Source: Nitrospinota bacterium (GTDB taxonomy: Bacteria; Nitrospinota_A; UBA7883). Taken from it: a stretch of DNA of 34,456 nucleotides. Of this stretch, positions 8,296 through 18,197 are shown in pieces. Under the pieces are notes generated by a model. It saw only the letters and a list, made by a program, of their open reading frames with translations. It had not been told where the DNA came from and searched no databases. Position numbers and translations under genes: made by a program. The stretch lies in the NCBI GenBank assembly GCA_016207925.1, contig JACQZB010000032.1:1-34456 (forward strand). Reading direction: 5' to 3'. The stretch's first letter is position 1, and each line of letters starts with the position of its first letter.

Positions 8296-9276
8296 ATGCG
8301 CATGAAAGCCCTGGCCGCCCGCGCGCCGGGCGGTCCCGAAACGCTGGAACTCGTGGACGTGGACGCGCCCGCTCCCGCCCCAGGCGAAATCCTGGTCAAG
8401 GTGGCCGCGTGCGGGCTTAATCCCGTGGACTACAAAATCCGCATGGGCTACTTCTCCGAGGGGCGCCGCTACCCCGCCGTTTACGGCTGGGACGTGGCGG
8501 GCGTGGTGGATCGCGCGGGCGAGGGCGTAACGGGTTTTGCGCCGGGTGACAGGGTATTCTACTTCGCCCCGCTCGGCGCGCCGGGCGCTTACGCGGAATA
8601 TCACACCGTCGCCGCTTCGTTAGCGGCGCCCATGTCTTCCGCGCTTTCCTTCGCGGAGGCAGCGCCGCTGCCGCTGGCGGGGAACACCGCATATCAGGCG
8701 CTGTTGCGGCGCGCGGACCTTAAACCGGAGGAAACTGTTTTAATCATCGGCGCGGCGGGCGGCGTGGGGTCGCTGGCCGTCCAACTGGCGGCGTGGCGCG
8801 GCGCGCGGGTCATCGGCGTATGCTCCACGGGGAACATGGAGTATGTCAGCTCGCTGGGCGCAAGCGAAGTGATAGATTACACCGCGCGGGATGTAAACGC
8901 CGAAGTGCCGCGGCTCACCGGTGGCGTGGGAGTGGATGTGGCGTTCGACTTGGTGGGCGGCGCGGGATTCAGTCAGGCGGCGGCGGCGTTGCGGCCCCAC
9001 GGGCGGTTGGTGTTCCTTAACGCCTTCACAAGGGATTACGACAAAGCCATGGCCGCCGTCAACGCCGCGCGGCTGAAAAATCTTGACCTTCACTGCATGA
9101 TCGTCCAGCCGGAGGGCGGGGTGATGCGCGCCTTGGCGCGGCTGGCGGAACGCGGTTTTCTCAAACCCCAAGTTGACCGGGTTATCCCGCTCACCGGCGT
9201 GGCGGAGGCCCACCGCCGCCTTGAAACCATGCATGGCCGGGGCAAGATCGTCATTGACATGGGCCTGCCCTGCTAG
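8296..9276 (+). CDS. NAD(P)H-quinone oxidoreductase-like MDR-family protein
   Basis: GEILVKVAACGLNPVDYKIR...GWDVAGVVDRAGEGV..FAPGDRVFY...VLIIGAAGGVGSLAVQLAAWRGARVIGV. Confidence 0.88.
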   Translation: MRMKALAARAPGGPETLELVDVDAPAPAPGEILVKVAACGLNPVDYKIRMGYFSEGRRYPAVYGWDVAGVVDRAGEGVTGFAPGDRVFYFAPLGAPGAYAEYHTVAASLAAPMSSALSFAEAAPLPLAGNTAYQALLRRADLKPEETVLIIGAAGGVGSLAVQLAAWRGARVIGVCSTGNMEYVSSLGASEVIDYTARDVNAEVPRLTGGVGVDVAFDLVGGAGFSQAAAALRPHGRLVFLNAFTRDYDKAMAAVNAARLKNLDLHCMIVQPEGGVMRALARLAERGFLKPQVDRVIPLTGVAEAHRRLETMHGRGKIVIDMGLPC

Positions 9277-9287
9277 GCGCGCAACGT

Positions 9288-9653
9288 TTACGCTTCGGTA
9301 AATGGCAGGTCCAAAATCTCCATGACCGCGAGGCGCGCCCGCCGCATGATCTCCGCCGGAAGGCGGGTCAAAGGGCCTTTCACCAACCGGGCGTTGTCAA
9401 TGGCGCGCATCTGGTCAATTATCAGGTCGGAATCCTTTTTCAGCCCTTCGCGCGCCCGAACGCGAACCCGGAGCGGCTCCGCGTCATCCACAAGATTAGT
9501 AGTCAGCGGGATGATGAGTGTCGAGGGATGGCCTGCGTCCAGCAACGCCTGGCTTTGCATGATCAACACCGGACGGGTTTTCCCCGGTTCAGTGCCTTGG
9601 CGCGGGTTCAGGCCGGCGAGCCAAACCTCGCCCTGCCTAATCTTTGGGGTCAC
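9288..9653 (-). CDS. MazF/PemK-type toxin
   Basis: IRQGEVWLAGLNPRQGTEPGKTRPVLIMQSQALLD...STLIIPLTTN...DSDLIIDQMRAIDNARLVKGPLTRLP. Confidence 0.9.
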   Translation of the reverse strand: MTPKIRQGEVWLAGLNPRQGTEPGKTRPVLIMQSQALLDAGHPSTLIIPLTTNLVDDAEPLRVRVRAREGLKKDSDLIIDQMRAIDNARLVKGPLTRLPAEIMRRARLAVMEILDLPFTEA

Positions 9654-9873
9654 GCTCGGTGTCCGCGAACTCCGCGTTTACCTTCATGCTTTCGCCGCGG
9701 ACTTTCAGCGAAACTTCCCGTATCTTCCTGCCGCGCTCCTCGTGGCGGCTTTTCTCCGCCGCCGATTCAAGGGCGGCGCGAATGTATTGGGCGCGCGGGA
9801 CGCGCAGCTTCTTGGCGTTCCGGCTGACTTCGCTCAACAGCTTGTCGGTGAGGCGAATGGAGATGGTGGCCAT
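9637..9873 (-). CDS. Ribbon-helix-helix-type antitoxin
   Basis: MATISIRLTDKLLSEVSRNAKKLRVPRAQYIRAALESA; overlaps the MazF-like gene by 17 nt. Start set at the internal ATG, not the track's longer start. Confidence 0.8.
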   Translation of the reverse strand: MATISIRLTDKLLSEVSRNAKKLRVPRAQYIRAALESAAEKSRHEERGRKIREVSLKVRGESMKVNAEFADTERDPKD

Positions 9874-9932
9874 GCTCAATCCAGCGTGAGTTGCTATCCT
9901 GCAACCCATTATGAGTTGCTGATCCCCGCTCG

Positions 9933-10514
9933 TCAAGGCCGCTGTCCCTCGATCACATAGTGGTCATGGTACAAATCGAGTGATTGAACCTCGGTGAAGC
10001 CCGCGCCGCGCATCAGCGCCTGCGCCTTCACCTCCGGCACGCGATGATCCACCGGCGGGCCGCCCCGCGTCTCCTGCGCGCGCCAATCGGCGAGGTACAG
10101 CCTGCCGCCGGGCTTGAGGATGCGCGTGATCTCGCGGTGAAACGCCGCCGCGTCCTTGATCTCGTGGAACAGGTTGACGTGGTACACCACGTCCGCCGCG
10201 CCATCCTCCACCGGCGCGGCCTCCGCCCGCCCCACGCGCAAATCCACGTTGGTCAACGCGGCGAAAGCGGGTTTTGAGCGGAACACTTCCAGCATTTTTT
10301 CCGAAAGGTCAACGCCGATAAAACGCGCGCAGAGCGGCGCCACCGCCTCGGCGAAAAATCCGGTCCCCACGCCCAGTTCGACCACGGTATCATCGCCGCG
10401 CAATCCCATCGCCCGCGCCAGCAGGGCGGGATTCATCCACGCGCGGCGCTCCGGCGACTCCAGCTTGGCCCAGTCCGAAGGATCGAAGGTATGTTTTCCG
10501 CCGTGGCCCTCCAT
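9933..10514 (-). CDS. Class I SAM-dependent methyltransferase
   Basis: TVVELGVGTGFFAEAVAPLCARFIGVDLSEKMLE...HEIKDAAAFHREITRILKPGGRLYLADW. Confidence 0.88.
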   Translation of the reverse strand: MEGHGGKHTFDPSDWAKLESPERRAWMNPALLARAMGLRGDDTVVELGVGTGFFAEAVAPLCARFIGVDLSEKMLEVFRSKPAFAALTNVDLRVGRAEAAPVEDGAADVVYHVNLFHEIKDAAAFHREITRILKPGGRLYLADWRAQETRGGPPVDHRVPEVKAQALMRGAGFTEVQSLDLYHDHYVIEGQRP

Positions 10515-10587
10515 TGTCGCGCTCCTTTTCTTTATCTTGGCATCCGTCCTATACTATCCCAATTGACGTTCTGGAACGTGGAGTGAC

Positions 10588-11157
10588 ATGCTGCTGCTGC
10601 TGGACAACTACGACTCGTTCACCTACAACCTTGCCCAGTACCTGACCGAACTGGGGCAGGAGGTGGCGGTGCGCCGCAACGACCAGATCACCGTGGACGA
10701 GGCGCGCGCCATGAACCCGGAACGCATCGTCATCAGCCCCGGCCCCAAGACGCCTGCGGAGGCGGGGATCACCATAGAGCTGATCCGCGCGTTCAACGGC
10801 AAAGCGCCCATCCTGGGGGTGTGCCTGGGGCATCAGGCGATGGCGGCGGCCTATGGCGGACGGATCATCAAGGCCAAAGAACTTATGCACGGCAAAACCT
10901 GCCCCATCACCCACGACGGCAAGGGTGTGTACCAGGGAGTGCCCAGCCCCTTTAGCGCCACGCGCTACCACAGCCTGGTGGCGGAGGAGGCGTCGCTGCC
11001 CGCGGAATTTGTCATCACCGCGCGCGCGCCCGACGGGGAGATCATGGGCATCCGCCATAAAAGCGCGCCTACGGAGGGGGTTCAGTTCCATCCGGAATCC
11101 ATCATCTGCGAACACGGCAAGGACCTGTTGCGCAACTTTCTGACCTTCAAGCCATGA
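10588..11157 (+). CDS. trpG: Anthranilate/aminodeoxychorismate synthase glutamine amidotransferase
   Basis: MLLLLDNYDSFTYNLAQYL...ISPGPKTPAEAG...ILGVCLGHQAMA...GVQFHPESI; overlaps trpD by ATGA. Confidence 0.94.
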   Translation: MLLLLDNYDSFTYNLAQYLTELGQEVAVRRNDQITVDEARAMNPERIVISPGPKTPAEAGITIELIRAFNGKAPILGVCLGHQAMAAAYGGRIIKAKELMHGKTCPITHDGKGVYQGVPSPFSATRYHSLVAEEASLPAEFVITARAPDGEIMGIRHKSAPTEGVQFHPESIICEHGKDLLRNFLTFKP

Positions 11158-12164
11158 TCAAAAAAGCCATCGCCACGCTGATTGACCGCCGCGACCTGAC
11201 CGAGGAGGAGATGGCCGCCGTCATGGAGCAGATCATGACCGGGGGCGCCTCGCCCGCGCAGATCGGCGCGTTTCTTGTCGCCCTGCGGATGAAAGGGGAG
11301 ACCATAGACGAAATCACCGGCGCCGCGCGGGTGATGCGGGCCAAGGCCCTTTCGGTGGACGCGGGGCCGGGGCCGGTGGTGGACACCTGCGGCACCGGCG
11401 GCGACGGGCTGAACACGTTCAACATCTCCACCACGGCGGCGTTCATCGCCTCCGGCGCGGGGTTGACGGTGGCCAAGCACGGCAACCGCTCCGTCTCCTC
11501 CGCCTGCGGCAGCGCCGACGTGCTGCGCGCGCTGGGGGTGAACATCGAAGCGGAGGTCGCGCAGGTGGAGCGCTGCCTCAAGGAGGCGCGCATCGGTTTT
11601 CTGTTCGCGCCCATCATGCACAGCGCCATGAAGCACGCCATCGGCCCGCGCCGCGAGATCGGCGCGCGCACGGTGTTCAACATCCTGGGGCCGCTCACCA
11701 ACCCGGCGGGCGCGCCCGCGCAGGTGATCGGCGTGTTCGACGGCGCCTTGGCGGAGCCGCTGGCGCTGACGCTGGCCCGGCTGGGGGCGCGGCATGTCCT
11801 CGTGGTTCACGGCGCCGACGGGCTGGACGAAATCACGGTCACCGGCCCCACGCGCGCGGTTTCGATGCGGGATGGACGGCTGGAGATGTTCGAGATCAAT
11901 CCCGGCGACTTCGGGTTCCCGCTCCATCCGCTGGAGGCCATCCGCGGCGGGACGCCGGAAGACAACGCGCGCATCCTGCGCGCCGTACTCGACGGGCAAA
12001 AGGGCGCGCCGCGCGACGTGGCGCTGCTCAACGCGGGCGCGGCGATATGGGTGGGCGGGGTGGCCGCCACGCTGGCGGAAGGCGTCACAAAAGCCGCCGC
12101 CTCGGTGGACTCCGGCGCGGCCAGGGCGCGGCTGGAAAAGCTGCTGGGGATGTTCGCCTCATGA
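11154..12164 (+). CDS. trpD: Anthranilate phosphoribosyltransferase
   Basis: VVDTCGTGGDGLNTFNISTTAAFIASGAGLTVAKHGNRSVSSACGSADVLRALG...IGPRREIGARTVFNILGPLTNPA. Confidence 0.97.
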   Translation: MIKKAIATLIDRRDLTEEEMAAVMEQIMTGGASPAQIGAFLVALRMKGETIDEITGAARVMRAKALSVDAGPGPVVDTCGTGGDGLNTFNISTTAAFIASGAGLTVAKHGNRSVSSACGSADVLRALGVNIEAEVAQVERCLKEARIGFLFAPIMHSAMKHAIGPRREIGARTVFNILGPLTNPAGAPAQVIGVFDGALAEPLALTLARLGARHVLVVHGADGLDEITVTGPTRAVSMRDGRLEMFEINPGDFGFPLHPLEAIRGGTPEDNARILRAVLDGQKGAPRDVALLNAGAAIWVGGVAATLAEGVTKAAASVDSGAARARLEKLLGMFAS

Positions 12165-13333
12165 CGGATGAACGGATGGCCCGGCGCGCGAAACTGCTGG
12201 CGGGCGCGCGGCGGATCGTGGTCAAGGTGGGCAGCGGCGTCATCACCGGCGAGACCTACACCGACATCAGCGACGCGGTGGTGGGCGGCATCGCGCGCCA
12301 GGTGGCCGCGCTGGTGCGCGAGGGGCGCAAGGTGGCGGTGGTCAGCTCCGGCTCCGTGGCTTTGGGCGCGCGTTCGCTCAAGGTGCCGCGCCACGGCCTT
12401 TCCATCCCGGTCAAACAGGCCGCCGCCGCCGTGGGGCAGGGCAGTCTTATCTCCCTGTGGGGCCGCCACCTGGCCGCCGAAGGGTTGCAGGTGGGCCAGG
12501 TGCTGCTCACGCACGACGACCTTTCCAACCGGCGCCGGTTCCTCAACTCGCGCAACACCATCAACCAGCTCATTGAGTTCGGCGCCGTGCCCGTCATCAA
12601 CGAAAACGACACCGTGGCCGTGCATGAAATAAAGTTCGGCGACAACGACACCCTTTCCGCGCGCGCCACCAACCTTTTGGAGGCGGACGTGCTGGCCATC
12701 CTTTCCGACGTGGACGGCCTGTACACCGCCGATCCACGCCGCGACCCTTCCGCGCGCAAAATTGACATCGTGGAGAAAGTGACGGAGGAAATCCGCGCCG
12801 GCGCCGGCGACAGTTCCACGCGCACGGGCTTGGGCGGCATGGCCTCCAAGGTGCGCGCGGCGGACGAGGCGGCCAAGTCCGGCGCCGCCACCATCATCAT
12901 TCCCGGCGTTCGGCCCAATAGCCTGATCGAGGCGCTGACCGGCGCTGAGGTGGGCACTTTTTTCTTCCCTCACGAAGACCGGCTATCCAGCAAGCATCAC
13001 TGGATTGAGTTCACCCTCAAGCCTCAGGGGCTGGTGGTGGTGGATGAGGGCGCCCGGCGCGCCCTCACCACGGGCGGCAAAAGCCTGCTGGCCAAGGGTG
13101 TAGTGGAGGTGCGCGGCGAGTTCGAGTCCGGGGAAGCGGTGGAAATCGCCGGCCCGGACGGCGCCGTGTTCGCCAAAGGCCTTGTGAACTATCACGCCTT
13201 CGAACTGGAGCGGATCAAGGGCGCCCACACCAGCGACATCGAGCGCATCCTGGGTTATAAAATGAACGACGAGGCCATCCACCGTGACGACATGGTGTTC
13301 TTCACCGGCGCCAGAACATCCTCCCCTTCCTGA
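12161..13333 (+). CDS. proB: Glutamate 5-kinase (with C-terminal PUA domain)
   Basis: RIVVKVGSGVITG...VSSGSVALGARSL...VPVINENDTVAVHEIKFGDNDTLSARATNLLEAD; start at ATG 12161 overlapping the trpD stop. Confidence 0.95.
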   Translation: MTDERMARRAKLLAGARRIVVKVGSGVITGETYTDISDAVVGGIARQVAALVREGRKVAVVSSGSVALGARSLKVPRHGLSIPVKQAAAAVGQGSLISLWGRHLAAEGLQVGQVLLTHDDLSNRRRFLNSRNTINQLIEFGAVPVINENDTVAVHEIKFGDNDTLSARATNLLEADVLAILSDVDGLYTADPRRDPSARKIDIVEKVTEEIRAGAGDSSTRTGLGGMASKVRAADEAAKSGAATIIIPGVRPNSLIEALTGAEVGTFFFPHEDRLSSKHHWIEFTLKPQGLVVVDEGARRALTTGGKSLLAKGVVEVRGEFESGEAVEIAGPDGAVFAKGLVNYHAFELERIKGAHTSDIERILGYKMNDEAIHRDDMVFFTGARTSSPS

Positions 13334-13350
13334 CAGGTAAGCCATCCGCC

Positions 13351-15792
13351 ATGGCGCTCGCCACCGATCTATCCTCCGCCGCCGCCGCGCGCTTGGACGC
13401 GGCGCGCGTGGAGTTGATTTACACCCAGGCCCGCATGGCGGCCCTGGCGGGGTTCGTCTGCGCCTTGGGGTTGGCGGCGGCGGTGTGGGGGCAAACCGGC
13501 GGGCTGGCGCTGGAGGGATGGCTCGCCGCCGTCACGCTGTTCACGGCCGTTCGTATCCAGTCGGTGGCGCGCTACCACGCGCTCGGCCCGGCGGCCGATC
13601 CGGGGGCATGGGAGCGGCGCTTTCACCTCCACGTGCTTCTTCAGGGAATCTTGTGGGGGAGCGCCACGTTCCTGCTGTTCCCCAACATTTCGTTGGCCGG
13701 CCAAGCCCCGCTGTTCCTGATTCTCGCGGGAATAACCGGCGGCAGCGTGGCGACATACGCGATTTCCCCATGGGCTCCGGCGGCGTTCATCGTTCCCGCG
13801 CTGACCCCCATCGGGCTGCGCTTCATGCTGGAGGGAAACCGCATGGAAGCCGTTACGGGAGCGCTAACCCTGTTTTACATTCTCGTCCTGCTGCTCGCTG
13901 CGCGGGGCTTGCGGCACGCTCTCACCAACGCGCTGCGCCTGCGGTTTGAAAACATCGAGTTGCTCGATGATATCCACCGCGCCAGCGAAAGCCTGCGCTC
14001 TCTTTCCGAGGCGGCGTTCGAGGGGGTTATCGCCCACCGCGACGGCGTGATCCTGGACGCAAACCAGGCGGCGCTGGACCTGCTCGGCTACCGGCTGGAC
14101 GAGGTGAAAGGGAAAAACGTGCTCGATTTTTTGCCGCCTGATCTCCGGGACGTGGCGAGAGAAAAAATCGCCAGCGGCGACGAGAGGCCCTACCAAACCG
14201 CCGCCCATGACAGCCATGGCGTCCTCCGCCCCATCGAGGTGCGCGCCCGGCATATCCTGTACCGGGGCGAACAGACCCGCATGGCGGTGTTCCGCGACCT
14301 CACCGACCGGCTGGAAAGCGAACGCGCCCTGCGCGAGCAGGTGGAGTTGATGCAGGTGCTCATCGAGACCATCCCCAGCCCCGTGTTCCTCAAGGACCGC
14401 GAGGGCCGGTTCGTCCGTTGCAACGCCGCAATGGAACGCTTCTTTAACAAGCCCAAGGAGGCCATCATCGGCAATACCATGTCCAACCTGGCCCCCCCGG
14501 ACCAGGCCGCGCTCCACGCGGACAAGGAGCGCGAACTGCTGGAGCGGCCCGGATCGCTGACCTATGAGGCGCCCATGGTTCTGGACAACGGCGAACGCCG
14601 CGATGTGATCGTCAACAAGGCCACCTTCCTGCGGCCCGATGGTTCGGCGGGGGGTGTGGTGGGCGTCTTTACGGACATCACCGGCCGTAAAACCATCGAG
14701 CGCGACTTGCGTACCCTTTCCAACGCCATCCGCGAGGCCGACCAGATGATCATGATCACCGGCCGCAACGGGGTCATCGAGTACATCAACCCCGCCGGGG
14801 AGCGCGTGACCGGCTATACACTGGCCGAAGTGAAGGGCCAAACGCCCCGCCTGTTCAAATCGGGGGCCCACGAGCCGGAGTTCTACCGGGCCATGTGGGC
14901 CACCATTCTCTCCGGGCGGAACTGGAGCGGCCACGTGGTCAACCGGCGCAAGTCCGGCGAGCGGTACGACGAGGAAATGACCATATCCCCCGTGCGCGAC
15001 GCCGATGGCGCCGTCACCCATTTCGTCGCCGTCAAGCGCGACGTGTCGGACCGCATCCGCGCCCAGCGCGACCTGATGATGGCCAAGGAGCGCGCGGAAC
15101 GCGCCACGCGCCTGAAGGACAAGTTCGTCTCCCTGGTCGCGCACGACCTGCGCACGCCGCTTACCTCGGTCAGCGGCTTCGCCACGATTTTGTCCCAGGA
15201 GCTTGATCACGCCATGAACGCCGACCAGCGCGACTTGATGGAGCGCATCCGCAAGGGGACGGACAACATGGGGCGGATGATTGACGACCTGCTGACGTTA
15301 AGCCGCGTGCAGTCGGGCCACATCACGCCACACCCCGCCAAGGTCAACGCGCGGGCGTTGGCCGAGGATTTAATCGAGGGGTTCCGGCACACGGCGGCGC
15401 GCCGCGGCGTCATTCTGGCCAACGACATCTCCCCCGGCCTTACGGTGTATGCCGACCGCGCGCTGTTGACCGAGGTGTTGCGCAACCTGATCGAGAACGC
15501 CATCAAGTTCATGCGCGGCGCGGGACGGGTCATCGTGTCCGCCGTTGACGGGGAGCGCACCGTGGTATCCGTGGCGGACAACGGCCCCGGTATTCCCGCG
15601 GACCTGCTGCCGCACCTGTTCAAAAGCGAGGTAAAAACCAGCACTCCCGGCGCGCGCGGCGAGGTGGGCACTGGCCTGGGTCTGCCGTTGTGCCACGACA
15701 TCATCACCGCCAGCGGCGGCTCGATCACGGTGGAAAGCGGCCCCGGCAAGGGAACGTTGTTTCTTATCGCGTTGCCGCGCCCCCCGGCATGA
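13351..15792 (+). CDS. Membrane PAS-PAS-PAS sensor histidine kinase
   Basis: N-terminal multi-TM region, three PAS-like segments, HisKA SLVAHDLRTPLTSVSGF, HATPase N/G boxes NLIENAIKFM, DNGPGIP, GTGLGLPLCHDII. Confidence 0.92.
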   Translation: MALATDLSSAAAARLDAARVELIYTQARMAALAGFVCALGLAAAVWGQTGGLALEGWLAAVTLFTAVRIQSVARYHALGPAADPGAWERRFHLHVLLQGILWGSATFLLFPNISLAGQAPLFLILAGITGGSVATYAISPWAPAAFIVPALTPIGLRFMLEGNRMEAVTGALTLFYILVLLLAARGLRHALTNALRLRFENIELLDDIHRASESLRSLSEAAFEGVIAHRDGVILDANQAALDLLGYRLDEVKGKNVLDFLPPDLRDVAREKIASGDERPYQTAAHDSHGVLRPIEVRARHILYRGEQTRMAVFRDLTDRLESERALREQVELMQVLIETIPSPVFLKDREGRFVRCNAAMERFFNKPKEAIIGNTMSNLAPPDQAALHADKERELLERPGSLTYEAPMVLDNGERRDVIVNKATFLRPDGSAGGVVGVFTDITGRKTIERDLRTLSNAIREADQMIMITGRNGVIEYINPAGERVTGYTLAEVKGQTPRLFKSGAHEPEFYRAMWATILSGRNWSGHVVNRRKSGERYDEEMTISPVRDADGAVTHFVAVKRDVSDRIRAQRDLMMAKERAERATRLKDKFVSLVAHDLRTPLTSVSGFATILSQELDHAMNADQRDLMERIRKGTDNMGRMIDDLLTLSRVQSGHITPHPAKVNARALAEDLIEGFRHTAARRGVILANDISPGLTVYADRALLTEVLRNLIENAIKFMRGAGRVIVSAVDGERTVVSVADNGPGIPADLLPHLFKSEVKTSTPGARGEVGTGLGLPLCHDIITASGGSITVESGPGKGTLFLIALPRPPA

Positions 15793-15866
15793 CGTAACCG
15801 GGAGAAGACGCTATACTGTAGTCAAAGGCGCGTCCGCCCTTTCGCGGCGCGCAAGGGAAACAGCAC

Positions 15867-17126
15867 ATGACGGCATTGGAGCAGGAAATCGAATCGCTGG
15901 CGCGCGCGGCGCGCGCCGCGGCGCGGCCTTTGGCGGCGCTTTCAACAGAGGTGAAGAACCGCGCGTTGCGCCAGATGGCCGAGGCGCTGGTCTCCGGACA
16001 CGACGCGATCATCGCCGCCAACGCGCGCGACCTGGACGCGGGCAAACAGGCCGGCCTCTCCGCGGCGATGCTGGACCGGCTCATGCTCGACCCCAAGCGG
16101 ATCGAAGCCATGGCCCAGGGATTGCGCGAGATCGAACAGCTCGCCGACCCCGTGGGAGAGATCACCGGCATGAAACGCCGCCCCAACGGGTTGATGGTGG
16201 GCCGGATGCGCGTTCCGCTGGGCGTGGTGGGGATCATTTACGAATCACGCCCCAACGTCACCGCCGACACGGCGGCGCTGTGCCTTAAGTCCGGCAACGC
16301 CGTGGTGTTGCGCGGCGGTTCCGAGGCGATCCACTCCAACCGCGCCATCGCCGAAGCCTTGGGCCGCGCCGCCTCCTCCGCGGGTGTCCCCGAAGGCGCC
16401 ATCACCTTGGTCCCCACCACCGACCGCGAGGCGGTGCGCGCGCTCCTCCAGCAGGAGCGCTACATAGACCTGGTGATCCCGCGCGGCGGGTACGAGCTGA
16501 TCAACTTCGTCACAAAAAATTCGCTCATTCCCGTCGTCAAGCACGACAAGGGGGTGTGCCACCTGTACGTGGACCGCGCCGCTGATCTGGCCATGGCCGA
16601 AACCATCGCCTTCAACGCCAAGGTTCAGCGCCCCGGCGTGTGCAACGCCACGGAGGCGATGCTGGTGCACGCCGATGTGGCGGAGCGGTTCCTGCCCTCC
16701 GCGCTCGACCGGCTGGCGGCGGCGGGGGTGGAGATACGCGGCTGCCCGCGCACGCGCGCGATTTGGTCAAAGTCCTCGGCCGCGAAGGATACTGATTGGG
16801 GCGAGGAGTTTTTGGACCTGATCCTGGCCGTGCGCGTGGTGGACAGTTTGGACGAGGCTATCGAACATATCGCGCGCTACGGCTCCGGACATACAGAGTC
16901 CATCATAACCGGCGACCTGGCGGCGGCGGGCCGTTTTTTACGCGAGGTGGACTCGTCGGCGGTGATTGTCAATGCCTCCACGCGCTTTAACGACGGCGGC
17001 CAGTTCGGCCTGGGCGCGGAGATCGGCATCTCCACCCAGAAACTGCACGCGCGCGGCCCCATGGGCCTTGAAGAACTGACGTCGCTCAAATTCATCGTGC
17101 TCGGTGACGGACACATCAGGGGCTGA
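15867..17126 (+). CDS. proA: Glutamate-5-semialdehyde dehydrogenase
   Basis: RMRVPLGVVGIIYESRPNVTADTAALCLKSGNAVVLRGGSEAIHSN...GPMGLEELTSLKFIVLGDG. Confidence 0.97.
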   Translation: MTALEQEIESLARAARAAARPLAALSTEVKNRALRQMAEALVSGHDAIIAANARDLDAGKQAGLSAAMLDRLMLDPKRIEAMAQGLREIEQLADPVGEITGMKRRPNGLMVGRMRVPLGVVGIIYESRPNVTADTAALCLKSGNAVVLRGGSEAIHSNRAIAEALGRAASSAGVPEGAITLVPTTDREAVRALLQQERYIDLVIPRGGYELINFVTKNSLIPVVKHDKGVCHLYVDRAADLAMAETIAFNAKVQRPGVCNATEAMLVHADVAERFLPSALDRLAAAGVEIRGCPRTRAIWSKSSAAKDTDWGEEFLDLILAVRVVDSLDEAIEHIARYGSGHTESIITGDLAAAGRFLREVDSSAVIVNASTRFNDGGQFGLGAEIGISTQKLHARGPMGLEELTSLKFIVLGDGHIRG

Positions 17127-17799
17127 TCCGCGCGGCGCGGCGCGGATCGGCGTTTTCGGCGGCGCCTTCAACCCCATCCACCTGGGGCATCTTCGCGCGG
17201 CGGAGGAAATCGCCGAAGCCCTGTACCTCGCGCGCGTTCACTTTGTCGTCTCCGCCGCTCCGCCCCACAAGGACACCCGCGGGCTTATCGCCGCGGAGGA
17301 CCGCTTCGCGATGGTGACGCTGGCCTGCGCGGGCAACCCGCGCTTCGCCCCCAGCCGCGTGGAACTGGAGCGGCGCGGCCCAAGCTACACCATAGACACG
17401 CTGCGCCACTTCGCCGCCGCCCACGGCCGCGCGAACCTGTATTTCATCACCGGGCTGGACGCCTTCGAGGAAATCGGCGTGTGGAAAGAGGCGCGCGCGA
17501 TGGTCATGGAGTATAATTTCGCCGTCGCGGCGCGGCCCGGCGGACAGTGGGAGCGCGTGGCGGATACCCTGCGCGCCATAACGGGGCGCGGGGTGGCCGC
17601 GGAAGAGCGAAGCGAGGGAGTCCACGCCTTTCGCGCCGAGGGCGCCGCGGGCGTGACGCTGGCGATGCGCACCACCGCGCTCGACATTTCCAGCACCGCC
17701 ATCCGCCGCCGCCTGCGCGAGGGGCGCTCGATCCGCTACCTTGCGCCGGAGCCGGTGACGCGTTATCTTGAGGAACACCGCATCGCGCCGCCCGCGTAG
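17104..17799 (+). CDS. nadD: Nicotinate-nucleotide adenylyltransferase
   Basis: RIGVFGGAFNPIHLGHLRAAEEIAE...FVVSAAPPHK...LDISSTAIRRRLREGRSIRYLAPEPVTRYLEEH; GTG start. Confidence 0.94.
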   Translation: MTDTSGADPRGAARIGVFGGAFNPIHLGHLRAAEEIAEALYLARVHFVVSAAPPHKDTRGLIAAEDRFAMVTLACAGNPRFAPSRVELERRGPSYTIDTLRHFAAAHGRANLYFITGLDAFEEIGVWKEARAMVMEYNFAVAARPGGQWERVADTLRAITGRGVAAEERSEGVHAFRAEGAAGVTLAMRTTALDISSTAIRRRLREGRSIRYLAPEPVTRYLEEHRIAPPA

Positions 17800-17821
17800 C
17801 GGGTGAAAGGATGGAGCAAGC

Positions 17822-18190
17822 GTGACGATATTCGACAAGTTGGCCCTGTGCTATAATTGCGCTATAGACAAGAAAGCCACGGACGTCGTGATGTTCGACG
17901 TGCGCGGTGTTTCGGACATCACCGACACGCTGCTGATCGCCAGCGGCGCGTCCGCCCGCCAGGTCAGCACCATCGTCAACGCCATCGAAGAGGCGTTGCG
18001 GGCGGCGGGCGAAAAACAGTACCACATCGAGGGGCGGGAGAACGCCTGGTGGGTGCTTATAGACGCGGGAGAGGTGGTCGCCCACATTTTCCAGGAGGAA
18101 GCCCGGCGCTACTACAGCCTGGAGCGCCATTGGGGCGACACGCCGCAAGTGGCGCCCGAAACGCTTCCCGCGGCGCCCGCGGCCAAGTGA
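17822..18190 (+). CDS. rsfS: Ribosomal silencing factor RsfS
   Basis: DKKATDVVMFDVRGVSDITDTLLIASGASARQVSTIVNAIEEAL...GRENAWWVLIDAGEVVAHIFQEEARRYYSLERHWGD. Confidence 0.95.
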   Translation: MTIFDKLALCYNCAIDKKATDVVMFDVRGVSDITDTLLIASGASARQVSTIVNAIEEALRAAGEKQYHIEGRENAWWVLIDAGEVVAHIFQEEARRYYSLERHWGDTPQVAPETLPAAPAAK

Positions 18191-18197
18191 GGTCACG

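Noticed and set aside
12047-12160. N-terminal extension of the proB ORF in the track (start 12047)
   Set aside because: Overlaps trpD by ~118 nt with non-family sequence; ATG at 12161 with a 4-nt overlap fits ProB homologues.
13864-15210. 448-aa minus-strand ORF opposite the histidine kinase (and 25249..26661, 25688..27238 opposite the rib genes)
   Set aside because: Antisense shadow ORFs; the sense strand carries unambiguous protein families.
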